Positions 22,046 through 34,080 of a DNA stretch of 64,000 nucleotides are shown piece by piece. Made by a program: the position numbers and the translations under genes. The stretch lies in the NCBI GenBank assembly GCA_039000515.1, contig JBCFYV010011164.1, forward strand, positions 43,384,288 through 43,448,287, in the 5' to 3' direction. The notes beneath the pieces are model-generated. The model was not told the origin of the DNA and made no database searches. It saw nothing but the letters and a program-made list of their open reading frames with translations. Origin of the DNA: Timema cristinae (lineage: Eukaryota; Arthropoda; Insecta; Phasmatodea; Timematidae). Every line of letters starts with the position of its first letter. Position 1 is the stretch's first letter.

Positions 22046-24260
22046 CACTATTATCGCCAACAGCGGCCTCTCAGACAATATGGCTTGAATGCGAGTTGAC
22101 ACCCTGTAGTCTTTTTTAATGTAATTTGAAGTGATGTTTCCACGGCAACCGCTCCTAGTGTTCTTTATGAAGATGATAAGCATATGTATCTATGGGTGCA
22201 CAGCAAAACTGCTATGAAAATATATTCTGGTTTACCTGTGGCAAGGAGATTAGTGTTCATATCCCTGATGGGTGTACTAAGGAAATTTTTCTTAATTGTT
22301 TCTCACTCTTATTTGCAACAACTGTAGGCCCATTCCTTATAAGCTCTACCTAGCTAATACCCACTAGTTTAATGTAATTAAATGTGAATAGATCAGATGG
22401 GTAGTCAGATATGGTGTAAAAAAAAAAAGACCTACATTTCTTACAATAAAATGTCACCACGCAAAATAATCCTTCATTTTTCAGAATTATTATTTATCAG
22501 TAAATATGTAAATGCTAGCCTTGCATTGAACATAAAGATGAAACTAGTGTGTTGCTAGTGTTGGGAAATAAAATAAATCATTGTAACCTTCCCTGGCCTA
22601 TCACCATTGAACATTAAGGTGAAACTAAAGTGTTGCTCGAGTAAACAGTGGTTGTTATTGTTGGGGACTACACCACTTTAACTTTCGCCAGCTTATCACC
22701 AGTGAACACTACTATGGTAAGAACACAGTAGGAATAAGAGTATCATAATGCTACAAAGGTCGCTATCAAAATTACTAACATACTCATATGTCAAGTTGTT
22801 GTATATTTAGCCATCACCTTTGATAGATAGATGCAGGTATACTCCCTCCAAATTACATCTTATATCCAACATATTAGTGATTAGTAGTTATCAATTCTTT
22901 GAAGCTACTTTTATTAAAATAAGGTTCTAAATTGTCCTTCCAACCACATTCTTACTGTATAGCCGCATGTGAGGTATCTACAGGCTGTCTAACAACGTGT
23001 TCCAAATATTCAGGACTTTTCCAGTGTTAAAACCAGTTTATAGTGTCTTTAAAATGACTTTTTAAGTATCATAATAATTAATAATGACCCAATTAAAAAA
23101 TTGCTGTAAATTTAAACTAAGCCACAAACCGAGACAATACCATACTGGTTTTTACATTTATTAATAATTAAAATCAAATTTAAAAAAAATCCTTTAGCTT
23201 GTTTATCCAGTTTAGTTTGGCCATTTTTTACCACATAGCAGACACTAGAGTTGACATATTTTGATGTTCACAAAAACTTAAATATCTCTAAAAGATTTAG
23301 AGACTTGCGATTGGAATAATTTTTCTGTTCTTAAAGTGGACTACATTTTATACCATTGTAAGTTTAAATAGAGCCAACTCAGCATTGGTTTTGTTTAAAA
23401 ATGAAGTTCAAGCCTTTTGAAAGGTACAAGGCTCATAGAGGGTAATAAATAATTGAAGAGTGACCAAATAGTGACTTTTTCTCCATATTTTTAGGATTGT
23501 GTAGCATTTTTTCTTGTATGCAGTTGAAATGATAAATATATATAGATACATCCACACACACACATACAATTAAAATTACAAAAAAAGGGGCTGAGAAACA
23601 TGTGTAGTTTATAATTATAAGTAATGTATACTTTTTTCACTAGTAAAGATATGATTTGCAATTTATTTTTTGTTATTTTTTCCCAACCAAATTATGGCCG
23701 GTTGAATTAAAATGGAAGCATTGACTAACTATAACTGTCAAAATGCCATTCTTATGATGGGAAAATCAATTTCAGCATCTTCTACTGTAAACATTTGAGA
23801 ACACATAAACCATATAAGTTTTGGGCCTACAAACGATGTCACAATCTAGTTGGTTAGCTGGTGGCATTTGAAAAATCTATTTCATTTATTGAATGCTTAA
23901 GCATTGTTTTTAATGAGGTCTAGCTTTTTTTAGGGGATGTTAATTGCTGATACAAAAGATTTTTTAATAACTAATACAAAAAATATTCATACAAAGACTT
24001 TTGACTAAAAGAAGAAAAAAATTATACTATTAAAAATTTAAATACATCATAGTCATATTTCTTCTACTTTTCCTTCACAAGGAACTGACACTAGTTTTCT
24101 TTCTATCAATTTTAGTTTGAATCCTCTCAGTCTTTATGCAACATTTTCAGCCCTTCAACCATCCCTTGCTGTAAATGTACATTAGCCATATCAGTGTGTT
24201 AATTGCAGTTCACTTATGACAAAAGGTTATCTTCTTTCCTTATCACAATTTCTTCACTCT
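22046..24260. other. AT-rich intergenic stretch with an eroded SINE tail
   Basis: At 22330-22432 there is a degraded SINE tail (GATGGGTAGTCAGATATGGT) ending in an A-run. A CACACA run is at 23552-23567. No coding domain was seen. The missing 5' exon(s) of the coiled-coil gene could lie here or further up, but no convincing candidate with a start codon was found. Confidence 0.4.
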
Positions 24261-24269
24261 CTTTTTTTT

Positions 24270-24790
24270 TTTAAAGATCCTTTTTCAATATAGCCAGTTT
24301 CTCTTCCAGTTTTTACTTTTCCTCTTATTCAGTTTATTTTTCTTTTCCAAGTATGCTTTATAATTATGACCAGCACATCTTGCTTGTTTGAGGAGCTCAA
24401 TGGTTATGGGATCAGTTCTGATTTGTTCTCATATTTTTTCAAACATGACAAGATGGTCAACTTGCCATCTAGTGTTCATTAACTTATTACAGCACAATCT
24501 TCTGTCAGAAAATGGCCAGATAAGAAAAACCCTCGCTCAACATCTGCACTGTCATGACTTAAAGACAAGTATGCCTTAACTTCTTTGTCTATGCTTTAGA
24601 ACTTTGAGAAAAACTGTCTCCTGTAGTGGTCAAAGCATTGATCTTCTGTCAGTGCTGAGATTTTTGATTCTATCCCCTAACAATTATCATTCATCAAGCA
24701 GTAAGCTTATCTCAGGATTGATGTTGTACATACTACTTTTACTTGACTTAGGACCAGGATGAAGGCAAGTCATGTACTTCAAAATATCCT
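24270..24790 (-). pseudogene. hAT-like transposase C-terminal relic
   Basis: The minus strand reads ILKYMTCLHPGPKSS, then after stops KEVKAYLSLSHDSADVERGF (the SHG.ADVERGFS signature of a hAT-like family common in arthropods). Next come ISLMNTRWQVDHLVMFEK and ITIELLKQARCAGHNYKAYL, ending in a lysine-rich tail EKKNKLNKRKSKNW. Several stops break it. The family is recognised by motif order only. Confidence 0.6.
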
Positions 24791-24929
24791 TAAGAGATAG
24801 TAGTAGTCATGTCTGTGGAGTTGGTACGCCAAGCCTTCAACTCTGACTCCTTCAGAAGTGGCTAATGTATATTAAAACATAATTAAAAATTTATTCAGTA
24901 AAATTCTCCAATACAGATTACTTCATGGG

Positions 24930-25200
24930 AAGGTCGACCTTGGTAGTCTCGGGTTAAATACTCGCCTAAGGACCTGATGTTTATGGGTCAAAACTCAGCC
25001 AAGGTAGACAGATTTTTCTTGAGCAATAAAAATTTGTGCACAGGTTTCTTTGAGGTGGAGTGGGGTAAAACCGTCAATCCCATGTCGATTGTGGGATGTA
25101 ATAGAACCCAGAAGGTATGTGAAAATATCTATCCCAGCAAAATTAGTAGGCCCTTTCGCTCTCTCAATCATATAAATTCTTGTGTGCTGATATGATCAGT
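24930..25200 (+). mobile_element. SINE-like family G, copy 1
   Basis: It has a tRNA-like head (TACTCGCCTAAGGACCTGAT and GGGTCAAAACTCAGCC), a body with TTCTTTGAGGTGGAG and CATGTCGATTGTGGGATGTA, and an end TTCTTGTGTGCTGATATGAT. The copy at 61145-61440 matches it along the whole length. Confidence 0.75.
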
Positions 25201-25869
25201 AGCTTGCCCTAAAGAACATAAGGACATGTGCCCTCTCACCCAAACACCATGTTATACATAGAAACAATTAATATAAGTTATATAAACAAGGGAAATAATA
25301 AAATAACACTTTTTCTAGTTTAAAAAAAATAATTATGAAGTTTAAAATTGTTGAGCAAGAGCCTTGAAACAGAACTATATTCTCAATAATAGCATAATAT
25401 TGAATGTTCCCCAAGTTCACGGTGGAATATGGGAAGGAGAGGGGAGGCTTTGATGTGCAGAACACTGTCCGCAGGGCTAAAGCAGACACATGCTGTGATG
25501 TTCCCTTCCTGTAACACAATAAATAGTGAGTATGGTCGAGTCGCTTGCAAATGGGAGATGTAAAGTTGCACATATACTATTATAATTATATTAGTGCAGC
25601 ATTTGCATTTCATTGTTATCTTCATTCAAAAGTTTGAGTGTTATAAAAATGAATCATGAAATTAATTCTGTCTGGTACATTATTAATAAAAGACTTAATT
25701 TTGATGAAAAGTTTTAATCAAGATTAAAGGCTGGCTACTGCCAATTTTAAATATAGATTGTTATTTGAATAAATCATGTAGCCTACCTACCATAGACATT
25801 TTAATAAAAACAGTATGATAAATATAAGTGGATGTGCGGTTGTGAACTGACTAACAAATTATTTTGTTT

Positions 25870-27590
25870 GCTTTCAAAGGAAGAATCATCTAAAACATTT
25901 ACCAAAAAGCGCAAAGAAAGATGAGTTATCATTAATCATATAAATTAATCGGTGGACTCTATGTGTTGGCCAAAAGAGATATTTGCGAACAATTAAGTAG
26001 TGCACATTTGCAACAAAATTGTTAACAAAAAATTCATATTATGCTCCTTATTTATGTTTATTAAATTGTTTGGGGCTTTTGAAATAGCTTTACGTGGTCA
26101 TGATGAAAGGGTTTACTTCTGATAATCATGGTATTAGTTATTTTTAATCGATTTTGAAGCATAATTGGACTCCGCTCTTGCATTGCATTTGAGATAATCA
26201 AATATATCTAAAGGTACCACCAAAACTATTCCAAATTAACTTTCGGATTCAATGTCTCAAGTTTATCAAACTGAAGTAAAGACTCAAATAAATTCAGCAA
26301 ATTTTATTGCGGTAGAAGCAGATGAGACTACTGATTTTTCCAATCAACAACAAAAAGTAGACTAATTATAATTAGATGATTTTCAATGGGCAAATTTGTG
26401 AACAATTTTGGTATTTTATTCAACTATCTGGATATAGTCTACAGCATAAAATGTATCCAATATATTTGAAGAGCCTCAAAATAAATTAAATATTCCAGCA
26501 CACAAATTAATTGCACAGAGTTATGATTATAGTGGTGCAGCTGTAATGAGTGGGAAAAAAAAATTGTGTTCATCAATAAGAAAAGTATATCCAAATAGCT
26601 ATTTTGTACATTGCTATGTACATCAATTTAACATAATTATGGAAGGAGAAGCGCAATAGGGCTATAAAAAAAATATATTTCTCACCAATTTAAAAGCGTT
26701 CTCATTTTTTCCCCGTTCACCTAAAAGATTAGTCTTCCTTGACAGAATTGTCAAGAAAAGGCTACCTACCACGAGGTGTTTCAACTTGATGGAATTTTAA
26801 AAACAGAACATTCAATACTTTGACTACAAAGATTAATCTAAGTAATGCTTAGGAAAAAGATTCATACACTCTGATAAATTAAAGCACTAAATTAAGCAAG
26901 TGGCCTACTGAACCACTTAAATAATTCAAAATTCATTAAGGGTGTGGTATTGCTAGCTTATATTTGGAGAAGTTATAATAATTTGAGATACCAATTTCAA
27001 AAACTAGAAACTGTCCTAATGATATTATTAGAGATAGAGTTGAAGAACCCGATGAAAAATGAAATAAAATTGCATTAACTGATAGAGATAATAGAAATAT
27101 AGCTGCAAAAGAAGTTTGTGACACTAATTTAACCCAGATTAAAGATTCACTTGATTTTAAAATTCACCTAAGTGCAGCAAAATTGTTGCATCTTATTCTA
27201 TGTTAAACACTATGAAACTAAAGAATGATCAAATCTAATCTATAATCATGATTATATGTGTGAAGTTGAGGGTGTGTTATATTTATTAATGTTTAGTTCA
27301 CTAAATTACTTCAGGTTTTATCTGAAAATTTTAAACTGAACTAGACATTATTTGCACAACAATGACAACAAGTTCAAGTGAAAGGTATTTTTCTACCCTA
27401 AAAAAGATTAAGACTTTTTTAAGGAATACAATAACAGAAAATAGACTAAATGCTTTTAGCAGTTCTATCAGTCAAAAATAAATTTTTAAGGCCTACCAGT
27501 ACTTCAATTTCTGATTTTTACAACAAAGTGATTGACATATTTTCAAATACCAAGTCTAAGAGGATGGAAATCCATTACAAAATATATTTA
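25870..27590 (+). pseudogene. hAT transposase relic (DUF4371/ZMYM1-like type)
   Basis: In broken forward frames the family order is preserved. Around 26060-26180 is FEIALRGHDE and SDNHG, the DUF4371-type block. Around 26250-26345 is MSQVYQTEVKTQINSANFIA and VEADETTDFSN, with the conserved DE.TD. Around 26510-26640 are SYDYSGAAVMSGKKK, then YFVHCYVHQFN. Around 27362-27480 is MTTSSSERYFSTLKKIKTFL followed by ITENRLNAF, the hAT dimerisation block, and up to 27580 DFYNKVIDIFSNTKSKRM. There are many stops and frameshifts, so it is dead. Intact members are cut-and-paste DNA transposases with 8-bp target duplications. Terminal repeats were not identified. Confidence 0.8.
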
Positions 27591-28829
27591 GCAGGTAAGT
27601 TCATATTTTTATCAAGGTTTTTTATTTTAACTAAGTCACGAGCTGCCATAGATCAGTACCTGGTCATAATTGCACATTAAGGACCCCAAATAAATGTAAG
27701 TTAATTTTAATACTGGTTGTGTTGTAAAGTTGTGTTGGATAATCTGTCATGTCCAGTGAAAAGAAGCCACCAAAAATCGTCCTATGCTAATTCAGACTGA
27801 TAGATGGTGTTTAAAATAGTTTCTAAGATCATTGGCAAATATCCGGAATAGTACATTATAAATCGAGTATAGCTTGTTTATCCAGTAGAGAAGACTTTTA
27901 TAATTAATATTTGACACAGGGAAAGTGAGCTTTCTATGTACTAAGATTAATTGATAAATTAGAAATTTTAGTTATAATTATTTGATAAAAATATTGATGT
28001 ATTAATAATTTAAAAAAGTTAAACTACGTAATGTTTTTCAAATAAAAAAAAAGTGCTTTTATTTGATATTAAGCCTAAGATATCAACTATCCACATTTAA
28101 ATTCTACCATACCTCGAAAGAGTCGGACATTCTAGATAATGCAAAGAGTGACAGGAAATATACACTATTTCAAATATAATAAATCACTTGTCTTTGATGA
28201 GCACGACTTTGATACACTGAGAATAATTTCATTATATCAAGCATTTGGGGAAAAGGATTTTCCCGCTTTTTTGTTATTTTTGTTACATGTACACCAACAA
28301 ATGAGATTGGAATGTCCTTAGCAGGGTGTAATATATACGGGTCTAGCTTATAGACCTCTGTAAAATACCTAAATGGACATCTTTGGCTGAAAATTTCGAG
28401 TAGTCTTTTACATACAAAATATGAGAAAGACGGAGATATTCGGGTATCTCTTTCTCTTCTACATACATACATACATACAAGGCAATATGACATTTGAAAT
28501 AGGCCATTAATTTGATTGAATATATTAGATAGATTGATGTATGATTAGTTAAATGAAAGAAATATTTATTAAAAGGTTTGAAGAGCATAACCAAGTTCGG
28601 GACTTGTGACTTACTTCTTTAAATAGGTTAATGCAGACTAATAAGATAGAAATACTTCCAACAAGCCTATTATACTTGTATATTACCTAAATTAGTGTTT
28701 TAACGTAATTCTTCTACACAAAGTTTGTCATTAAAACACATGTAATACACTTTTTAGCTACTTTGTTTCTTTATAACAATCGAACTTTCAGCATAATATG
28801 TTTTTTGAAAGCAATATACAATCTAAGAC
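27591..28829. other. AT-rich stretch, nothing recognised
   Basis: Overlapping short frames on both strands at 28139-28594 show no domain. A CATA tetranucleotide run (ACATACATACATACATAC) lies at 28460-28480. Confidence 0.4.
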
Positions 28830-29108
28830 GTGTGGAAATCGTTGGCTACAAATGTGTGATTTATTAAGATCACGAGCTACCAGATAACTCAACCACCTTT
28901 GACTCGGTAGTTGGCTTATTGCTGCCACTAGTAGCTACTATAAATCAAGAATATATCTAAATGCGAGTAAATCCTCATTAAAAATATTTTAATAGTTTTG
29001 GTTATTTGGTTATTAAATATGCGATCCCTTACAATTATAAACATTATTTGATAGCTGTGATCTTAATAAATCACACATTTGTAACTGATGATTTCCGCAC
29101 GTCTATCA
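28830..29108. repeat. Inverted repeat with arms of about 55-60 bp
   Basis: The left arm, GACGTGTGGAAATCGTTGGC onward through TACAAATGTGTGATTTATTA at about 28828-28888, is matched in reverse by 29047-29108. Both arms belong to the body of the family-D SINE. This may be two head-to-head SINE copies or a foldback element. Confidence 0.65.
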
Positions 29109-29265
29109 TAGACACTGCCTCAAATATGAGTGAAGAATGACCCTAGAAACGGACGATTCCTGGATAGTTCAGTGTTTATAGCATTGGCGTAATAAATCAA
29201 AGGTCTTGGGTTCGGTTCCCGTGTTCAGGTGTCAATTTTCAGAATATAATGCTTTATTGCTAATA
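29095..29265 (+). mobile_element. SINE family D copy
   Basis: It contains GAAGAATGACCCTAG, a head GGATAGTTCAGTGTTTATAG (box A), and a box-B-like GGGTTCGGTTCCCG followed by TCAGGTGTCAATTTT. The same order, reversed, is at 33860-33990. Confidence 0.65.
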
Positions 29266-30047
29266 GTACATGCACTAACCCTTTCATGGTATACAAAAGG
29301 TGGTTAATGCTGTTTTTTGTGCTGAGAATAGGTTTATGGAACAAAATGCTCAGACTCACGGGTCGGGGATATCAGGTTTAAGGCCTGTTGACACGGTGTT
29401 AGTGGACTAATGCATAATTAGTGTTATTAGTTTACTAACATGCTAGTTGTGTTGACACACATTTTTCACTTGTATTAGTATCACTTCTAAAACATGGCTA
29501 AAAATGAAGTTGTGCTAACTGATCTTTCTATTGGTGCAATTTTTTTTATCACTCCATCTCATTTCTGTTCGGGTTATTTTTAAGTATATTTTAATAACGA
29601 TTATGTGTTAGGATCTAGAAAGGGTGGATATAGAATAAGAATGGGTGCCAAATAAATTAAATTTTTTCAGTAAACGCAATGTATCATAATTAGTTGACCT
29701 GTTTTAAAAAAAATTGTTTTCTATAAACAACATAAAAAAGTTAGTGATTAGTATGTCTCATATTTTTTAATTCCTTAATAGTTTAAGATTTATTTCAGTT
29801 GATCCCAAATAATTATTATATTATTTTTATTGATTTGTTAACTCACTTAGTATACATAATAAATTAAATTCAAATAAGCTCAATAAATCCCAATACAACC
29901 CTCTGTTGAGAATTTTTTTAAATAGACCTAACGCAGGTTTTTTAAACCCTGTTTTAAATTTTGGTATACTAATAACAAGATATTTTTTTAAATGTTAAAA
30001 TATTCCTTAAAAATAATAATTCATTAATTTGTATATTGGTTTAATAT

Positions 30048-30193
30048 ATTATATATTATTATTATTATTTATTAGTACCGCGTCTTACTACCCATTCGGG
30101 TTATACACACTTATGCTAATGTGTAATGGTAGGGTGATTGTGAGATGAAATGGAGGACCTACAGTTTAACGTGGAATCCGAACCACGGTGGAG
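30048..30193 (-). mobile_element. SINE family A, 5'-truncated, nested in the Harbinger element
   Basis: In plus orientation it runs from ATTATTATTTATTAGTACCG to AACCACGGTGGAG. The flanking word TGGTTTAATAT (30037-30047) recurs as TGGTTTGATAT (30194-30204), an 11-bp target duplication with one difference. Confidence 0.85.
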
Positions 30194-30509
30194 TGGTTTG
30201 ATATGCGATAATAATATTATGTTATGTATCTACTCAAGTTTCCAAAGCATTACTACAAAGTGTTTGAAGTGTGTGGGCTGAACATTATTAATTAAAACTT
30301 AAAAACGCGTGAAAGCCGCCGGCCATTCATACCTTACTTGCCGATAACACGAATATTATGTTGCCGAAACTAATCTCGGTACTACAATGTTGTATTTTAT
30401 TTTGAGATTGTATATAAAAAAAAATTACACATGCCATGTTGATTGGTAGGAAATAATGGTTTGATAAAATTATTGATAAAATTTGTTTACCGATATTAAA
30501 TAATATCTC

Positions 30510-30752
30510 TCACAAGGCACATTTGCAATATTTACGTAGGCCTAACATTTTATTTTGGAAACTTCTAGAGAATATGTACACCTGATATAACTTTACAATA
30601 TCCTCTAGTACAATATCCCTAGCATTCTTATCTTTATAAATTCGGTGCTTAAAATTACACAAAAACTCATTCTTTTCATAACATTCCACAAATAAGTGTC
30701 CCCCGCACAACCAATTCTTTATTTGCCGCCATTTTGAATTGTCTACTTGCAT
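30510..30752 (-). pseudogene. MADF-like DNA-binding domain fragment in the Harbinger element
   Basis: The 80-residue frame contains LFVECYEKNEFLCNFKHRIY followed by KDKNARDIVLEDIVKLYQV. This is the MADF pattern (hydrophobic, E, ... fLwn..h..Y.dk..R...w..I). MADF or Myb/SANT-like second proteins are known partners of PIF/Harbinger transposases, so the location inside the TIRs fits. The frame starts at MQVDNSKWRQIKNWL close to the right terminal repeat. Whether it is still translated or is an internal-deletion remnant cannot be told. Confidence 0.6.
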
Positions 30753-30903
30753 TAGTAAAGTTGGAAGGTGACCAACTTTTTCACTTGCAAGTGGACTTGT
30801 TTGTTAGTAGCTTGCTTGTCTGTTTACACGGAGAAAGCTGTGCGCGCGCAGCCAAATTAGTGTACTTGCATTAGTCAACTAATACCGTGTCAACGGGCCT
30901 TTA

Positions 30904-31718
30904 CTGGTAGCCTTGAGTAGCTGTGATGAACAGTTGCGCATGCATTACCCTCCATAGCTTCTTGCAGACCTGATTCTTCGGGTGCATTATTAGGAAAGGT
31001 ATCAGCTTATCTTACCAAAAGAAAATGACAAATTCGTTTCGCGCGCTTGCTAACATGTCACTACGCTTTTAAAAAAAAACATTAAAATTTCAATTTCACA
31101 TATTATGTTTTATGTAAAGGGATGTTTTCTCTCCCTTTTCAAAACCTTTTTGGGATGGCTGAGCTTATCCTGCTTACCCTGACGCTTTTCTACTAAAAAT
31201 AGTAACCATTCATAGTGTCTTCAACGTATCAGAACAAAGATTTAGAATTCAATTGCTCCACGCAATATAAACAGAAATAAAAACCCAACAACAACTAAAA
31301 TTGGAAATGCAAAGTCCTGAGTTTGTTAAATACTTTTATTTAATTTGTATTTTAATCTCCACCTTCTAGATAGTTAATGTAACCATTTTAACATTTGACA
31401 ATATATACAAAAATGCTACTGAAATAATATTTGACGCACCAAAAGGGGAGAGGGGGGCTGGAAAAAAAAAGTGAAGATCAAGGCCGTCAAATGCCTTAAA
31501 ATAGTATACCACTTAAATTTCCCCTTAATTAAATTAAATTGAATTAATTAAATAGAGTGTATTATATAACTGATTTTAGAAATCATACAAACACTACAAA
31601 CTTTCAAAGACTATTGTTGCTAGCTCTTTGAAAACAGGTGAACGTCAGACCACTCCAGTTTATTTTTCCGAAGTAAATGGATGATAAATCGAAAATCTGA
31701 CCACATAATATTATTATT
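30904..31718. other. Unclassified intergenic stretch
   Basis: A G/C-richer piece at 30905-31060 flanks the Harbinger element. The rest is AT-rich, with an AATTAAATTAAATTGAATTAA run at about 31527-31550. No gene was recognised. Confidence 0.4.
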
Positions 31719-32446
31719 GAAGTTATACTTCTTTAGGCGCGTTATGAAAAAATGATGAGAGTGAAATTTTAAGATGCACGCGCATCACTGTAACACAAAG
31801 TACAGGTTGAGCTAAACCCCTCATTAAGTCCGAAAAAAACTTAGCGGTTATGAAAAATGATGAGAGTGAATTTTAAGATGGCGCGCATCACTGTAACACA
31901 AAAGTAACAGTGAGCTAACGCTCATTAAGTCTCGAAAAAAAACTTTAGGCGCGTTATGAAAAAATGATGAGAGTGAAATTTTAAGATGCGCGCGCATCAC
32001 TTTTAACACAAAAGTAACAGGTTGAAGCTAAACCGCTCATTAAGTCTCGAAAAAAAAAGCTACCAAGAAAATAGAAATAGAACCTCTGTTAGTCGCGCAT
32101 GTTGGTACGCTCGTCGCCTCTGATCACTGTTTTCATATATATAATATTTATCCACATGTTTCTAGTTTCTACATTCACAACAAGTGTTTTAGTTTCATAC
32201 AAGTGCGATTTATATATGTGCTAATAAATTATATTCAGTAGTGATTTAAATTTAATATTTTGATTAATATTATTTACTATTCGTAAATATTAGTTAAAAA
32301 AATTGTACTTATAGACTTTTTCAAGTGCTCCAATATAATTGAGGTTAACTATCCGTATCTATTATTTATTGATATAAATTAAAATATTATTATTTAACAT
32401 AATTAATACTAAATATTATTTAATGATGCCAAAGAAGTATAACTTC
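31719..32446. mobile_element. Inverted-repeat-bounded element with internal triplication
   Basis: The short terminal repeat GAAGTTATACTTCTTT at 31719-31734 returns inverted at 32431-32446 (AAAGAAGTATAACTTC). Inside, a unit of about 105-115 bp, GCGCGTTATGAAAAAATGAT through CTCATTAAGTC and an A-run, occurs three times at 31735-32062. The flanks beyond both repeats contain CGCGC-rich words. It is probably a non-autonomous DNA transposon of unknown superfamily. Confidence 0.6.
31735..32062 (+). repeat. Three tandem copies of a unit of about 110 bp
   Basis: The units start near 31735, 31841 and 31946. The middle one has lost several single bases. Each contains GATGAGAGTGAA, a GCGCGCATCACT block and an A-run that ends the unit. 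Confidence 0.85.
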
Positions 32447-32474
32447 TCACGCGCGTGCATAACTACACACACCC

Positions 32475-32475
<1 letters not shown>

Positions 32476-32539
<64 letters not shown>

Positions 32540-32684
32540 GCACCGCGTCTTACTACCCGTTCGAGTTATACGCACTTACGCTAATGTGTAATGGTAGGGT
32601 GGTTGTGAGATGAAATAGAGTACCTACAGTTTAACGTGGAATCCGAACCACGGCGGAGGCCTGGCATTCCCCACATTCACAAGT
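32476..32684 (-). mobile_element. SINE family A, 5'-truncated, long TTA tail
   Basis: In plus orientation (TTA) runs for about 60 bases, then GCACCGCGTCTTACTACCCG and the body to CCCCACATTCACAAG. The tRNA head is missing. A convincing target duplication was not found. Confidence 0.8.
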
Positions 32685-32794
32685 GCCCGACCACATAGTA
32701 TCAAGTAATAATTAAAAAAGTAAATTGATCTTATTTGTGATTTATTACCGAGAATATATTGGCTTCCATTTGCTCAGTTAAAATAAATTGATAT

Positions 32795-32920
32795 CCGCAC
32801 CGGTGGCCACGGGTTTTAAGGCTCGGAATAAACCGGATTGCCGATGACTGAGAGGCTGAGGTTTAATTCTCGGCCGGGTAAGCCGAGGTTGGCATTACAT
32901 ACGTGATTTATCAATTTAGG
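32795..32920 (+). mobile_element. tRNA-like SINE head, family H
   Basis: It reads CCGGTGGCCACGGGTTTTAA (box A region), CGATGACTGAGAGGCTG and the box-B-like GAGGTTTAATTCTCGGCCGG. It resembles a leucine-type tRNA-derived head. Only one copy was recognised; no tRNA gene is claimed because the acceptor stem does not close. Confidence 0.45.
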
Positions 32921-33084
32921 CCTCATTTCTTTAGAAAAACAGATTTTTGTTCTCAAATAAATATTTTGGGAGACCCTGACTATACGTTTTCAGTGTTATA
33001 AAAATAACTTAAATTTTATCTAATGAAGTTTTTTTGGGGTTTTATTTAAGTCTCATGAAAAATTAAATAAATATTGAGCTATTT

Positions 33085-33480
33085 TAATCTAGTGATGAAA
33101 ATAATAAAGAAAATCCCCAACTATTTCTATTTTATGACAACAGTTTATTAATAAAGAAAGTATAAATGGTTCACTCCTTCCTCCATTTTTTTTTCTTTCT
33201 TTTCTTGAAGTACTTGAAACTTGCTTGAAGCCCCTAATACTCCCGGTTGGCAATGAAACCCGGCCTCTAGACTCGATCACGCCCTGACCTCGTGCAAATA
33301 AATGGTCGGGAGGAAGGAAATGTTTGGCGGCTCGGCTCGGACAGAGCTAATGGCAGACTTCCCTAAAGGGGAGCCGTGTTTTACTTGCTGTGTTATAGTT
33401 CCCAGATCGCTCGGAGACTGTATTGCCTGCGCTCCTAGGGCGGGAATAGGACACATTCAATCTTGATTCATACGTTTGTC
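33085..33480. other. G/C-richer unclassified block
   Basis: A block with clearly more G+C at 33225-33450 (GGCGGCTCGGCTCGGACAGA) stands out from its AT-rich surroundings. The short minus-strand frame here lacks domain signs. It could be part of a transposon; origin unknown. Confidence 0.3.
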
Positions 33481-33799
33481 AACAATAGACATGTGCGTTG
33501 GTTGACCCATGACTATTCTGATTGATGACAATATAAAAAATCAGCAAAAACAAACTATTTCCAACATGCCATATATAATTGTGTATGTTATCAAAGAAAG
33601 ATAGGAAAAAATAGAGTAGATAAGGGAAGAATAATAAAGGGATTGAGGGGGAGAGAAAAACTAGTTGAAAGTTAAAACACAAAACTATGTCAATGAATAT
33701 CAACAGATAGGTTGCAGATTATTGCAATTATGGCACTGTCCGTATGGAGGGGACCTTAATTCGATTCCCGTATCACGATGTCATTTTTCAATTTAATTG

Positions 33800-34080
33800 C
33801 GGTTATAACCGTAATTAACAAATGTAATAGCTTGATTAATTAATCCATCATAATTTGAACTAGTCGAAAAATGACACCTGGACGCGGGAATTAAACCCGG
33901 GACCTTTGGCTCAGCGCACCAATGCTCTAGCACTGAGTCATCAAGGATTCATTCCTTGCTCAGGGTCATTCTTCACTCAGAGTTCTGTGATGGACGTGTG
34001 GAATCGTCAGCTACCTCGGGACTATGCGTGAAGAAATGACCCTGTACAAGGAACGAATCCCGGATAACTCATGAACTGTA
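33800..34080 (-). mobile_element. SINE family D, longest copy
   Basis: On the minus strand, AATGACCCTGAGCAAGGAAT leads into a head with CTCAGTGCTAGAGCATTGG (box A) and GGTCCCGGGTTTAATTCCC (box B). The body follows with GTGTCATTTTTCGAC and ATGATGGATTAATTAATC. The other side of 33960 repeats the GGACGTGTGGAATCGTCAGC module. Confidence 0.65.

Larger units (their letters stand above)
29381..30900. mobile_element. Non-autonomous PIF/Harbinger-type DNA transposon
   Basis: The ends are inverted repeats of about 34 bp: AGGCCTGTTGACACGGTGTT on the left and, reverse-complemented, AGGCCCGTTGACACGGTATT on the right. They continue with AGT.GACTAATGCA on both sides. The element is flanked by TTA at 29378-29380 and 30901-30903, the 3-bp target duplication typical of PIF/Harbinger. 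It carries a MADF-like minus-strand frame and a later SINE insertion. No DDE transposase is present, so it would depend on a transposase from elsewhere. The length is 1520 bp with the SINE. Confidence 0.9.

Noticed and set aside
25268..25625. Two overlapping minus-strand frames (101 and 80 codons) as a 5' exon of the coiled-coil gene
   Set aside because: No splice donor in the needed phase or similarity to the N-terminus of HAUS1 was apparent; left as unrecognised.
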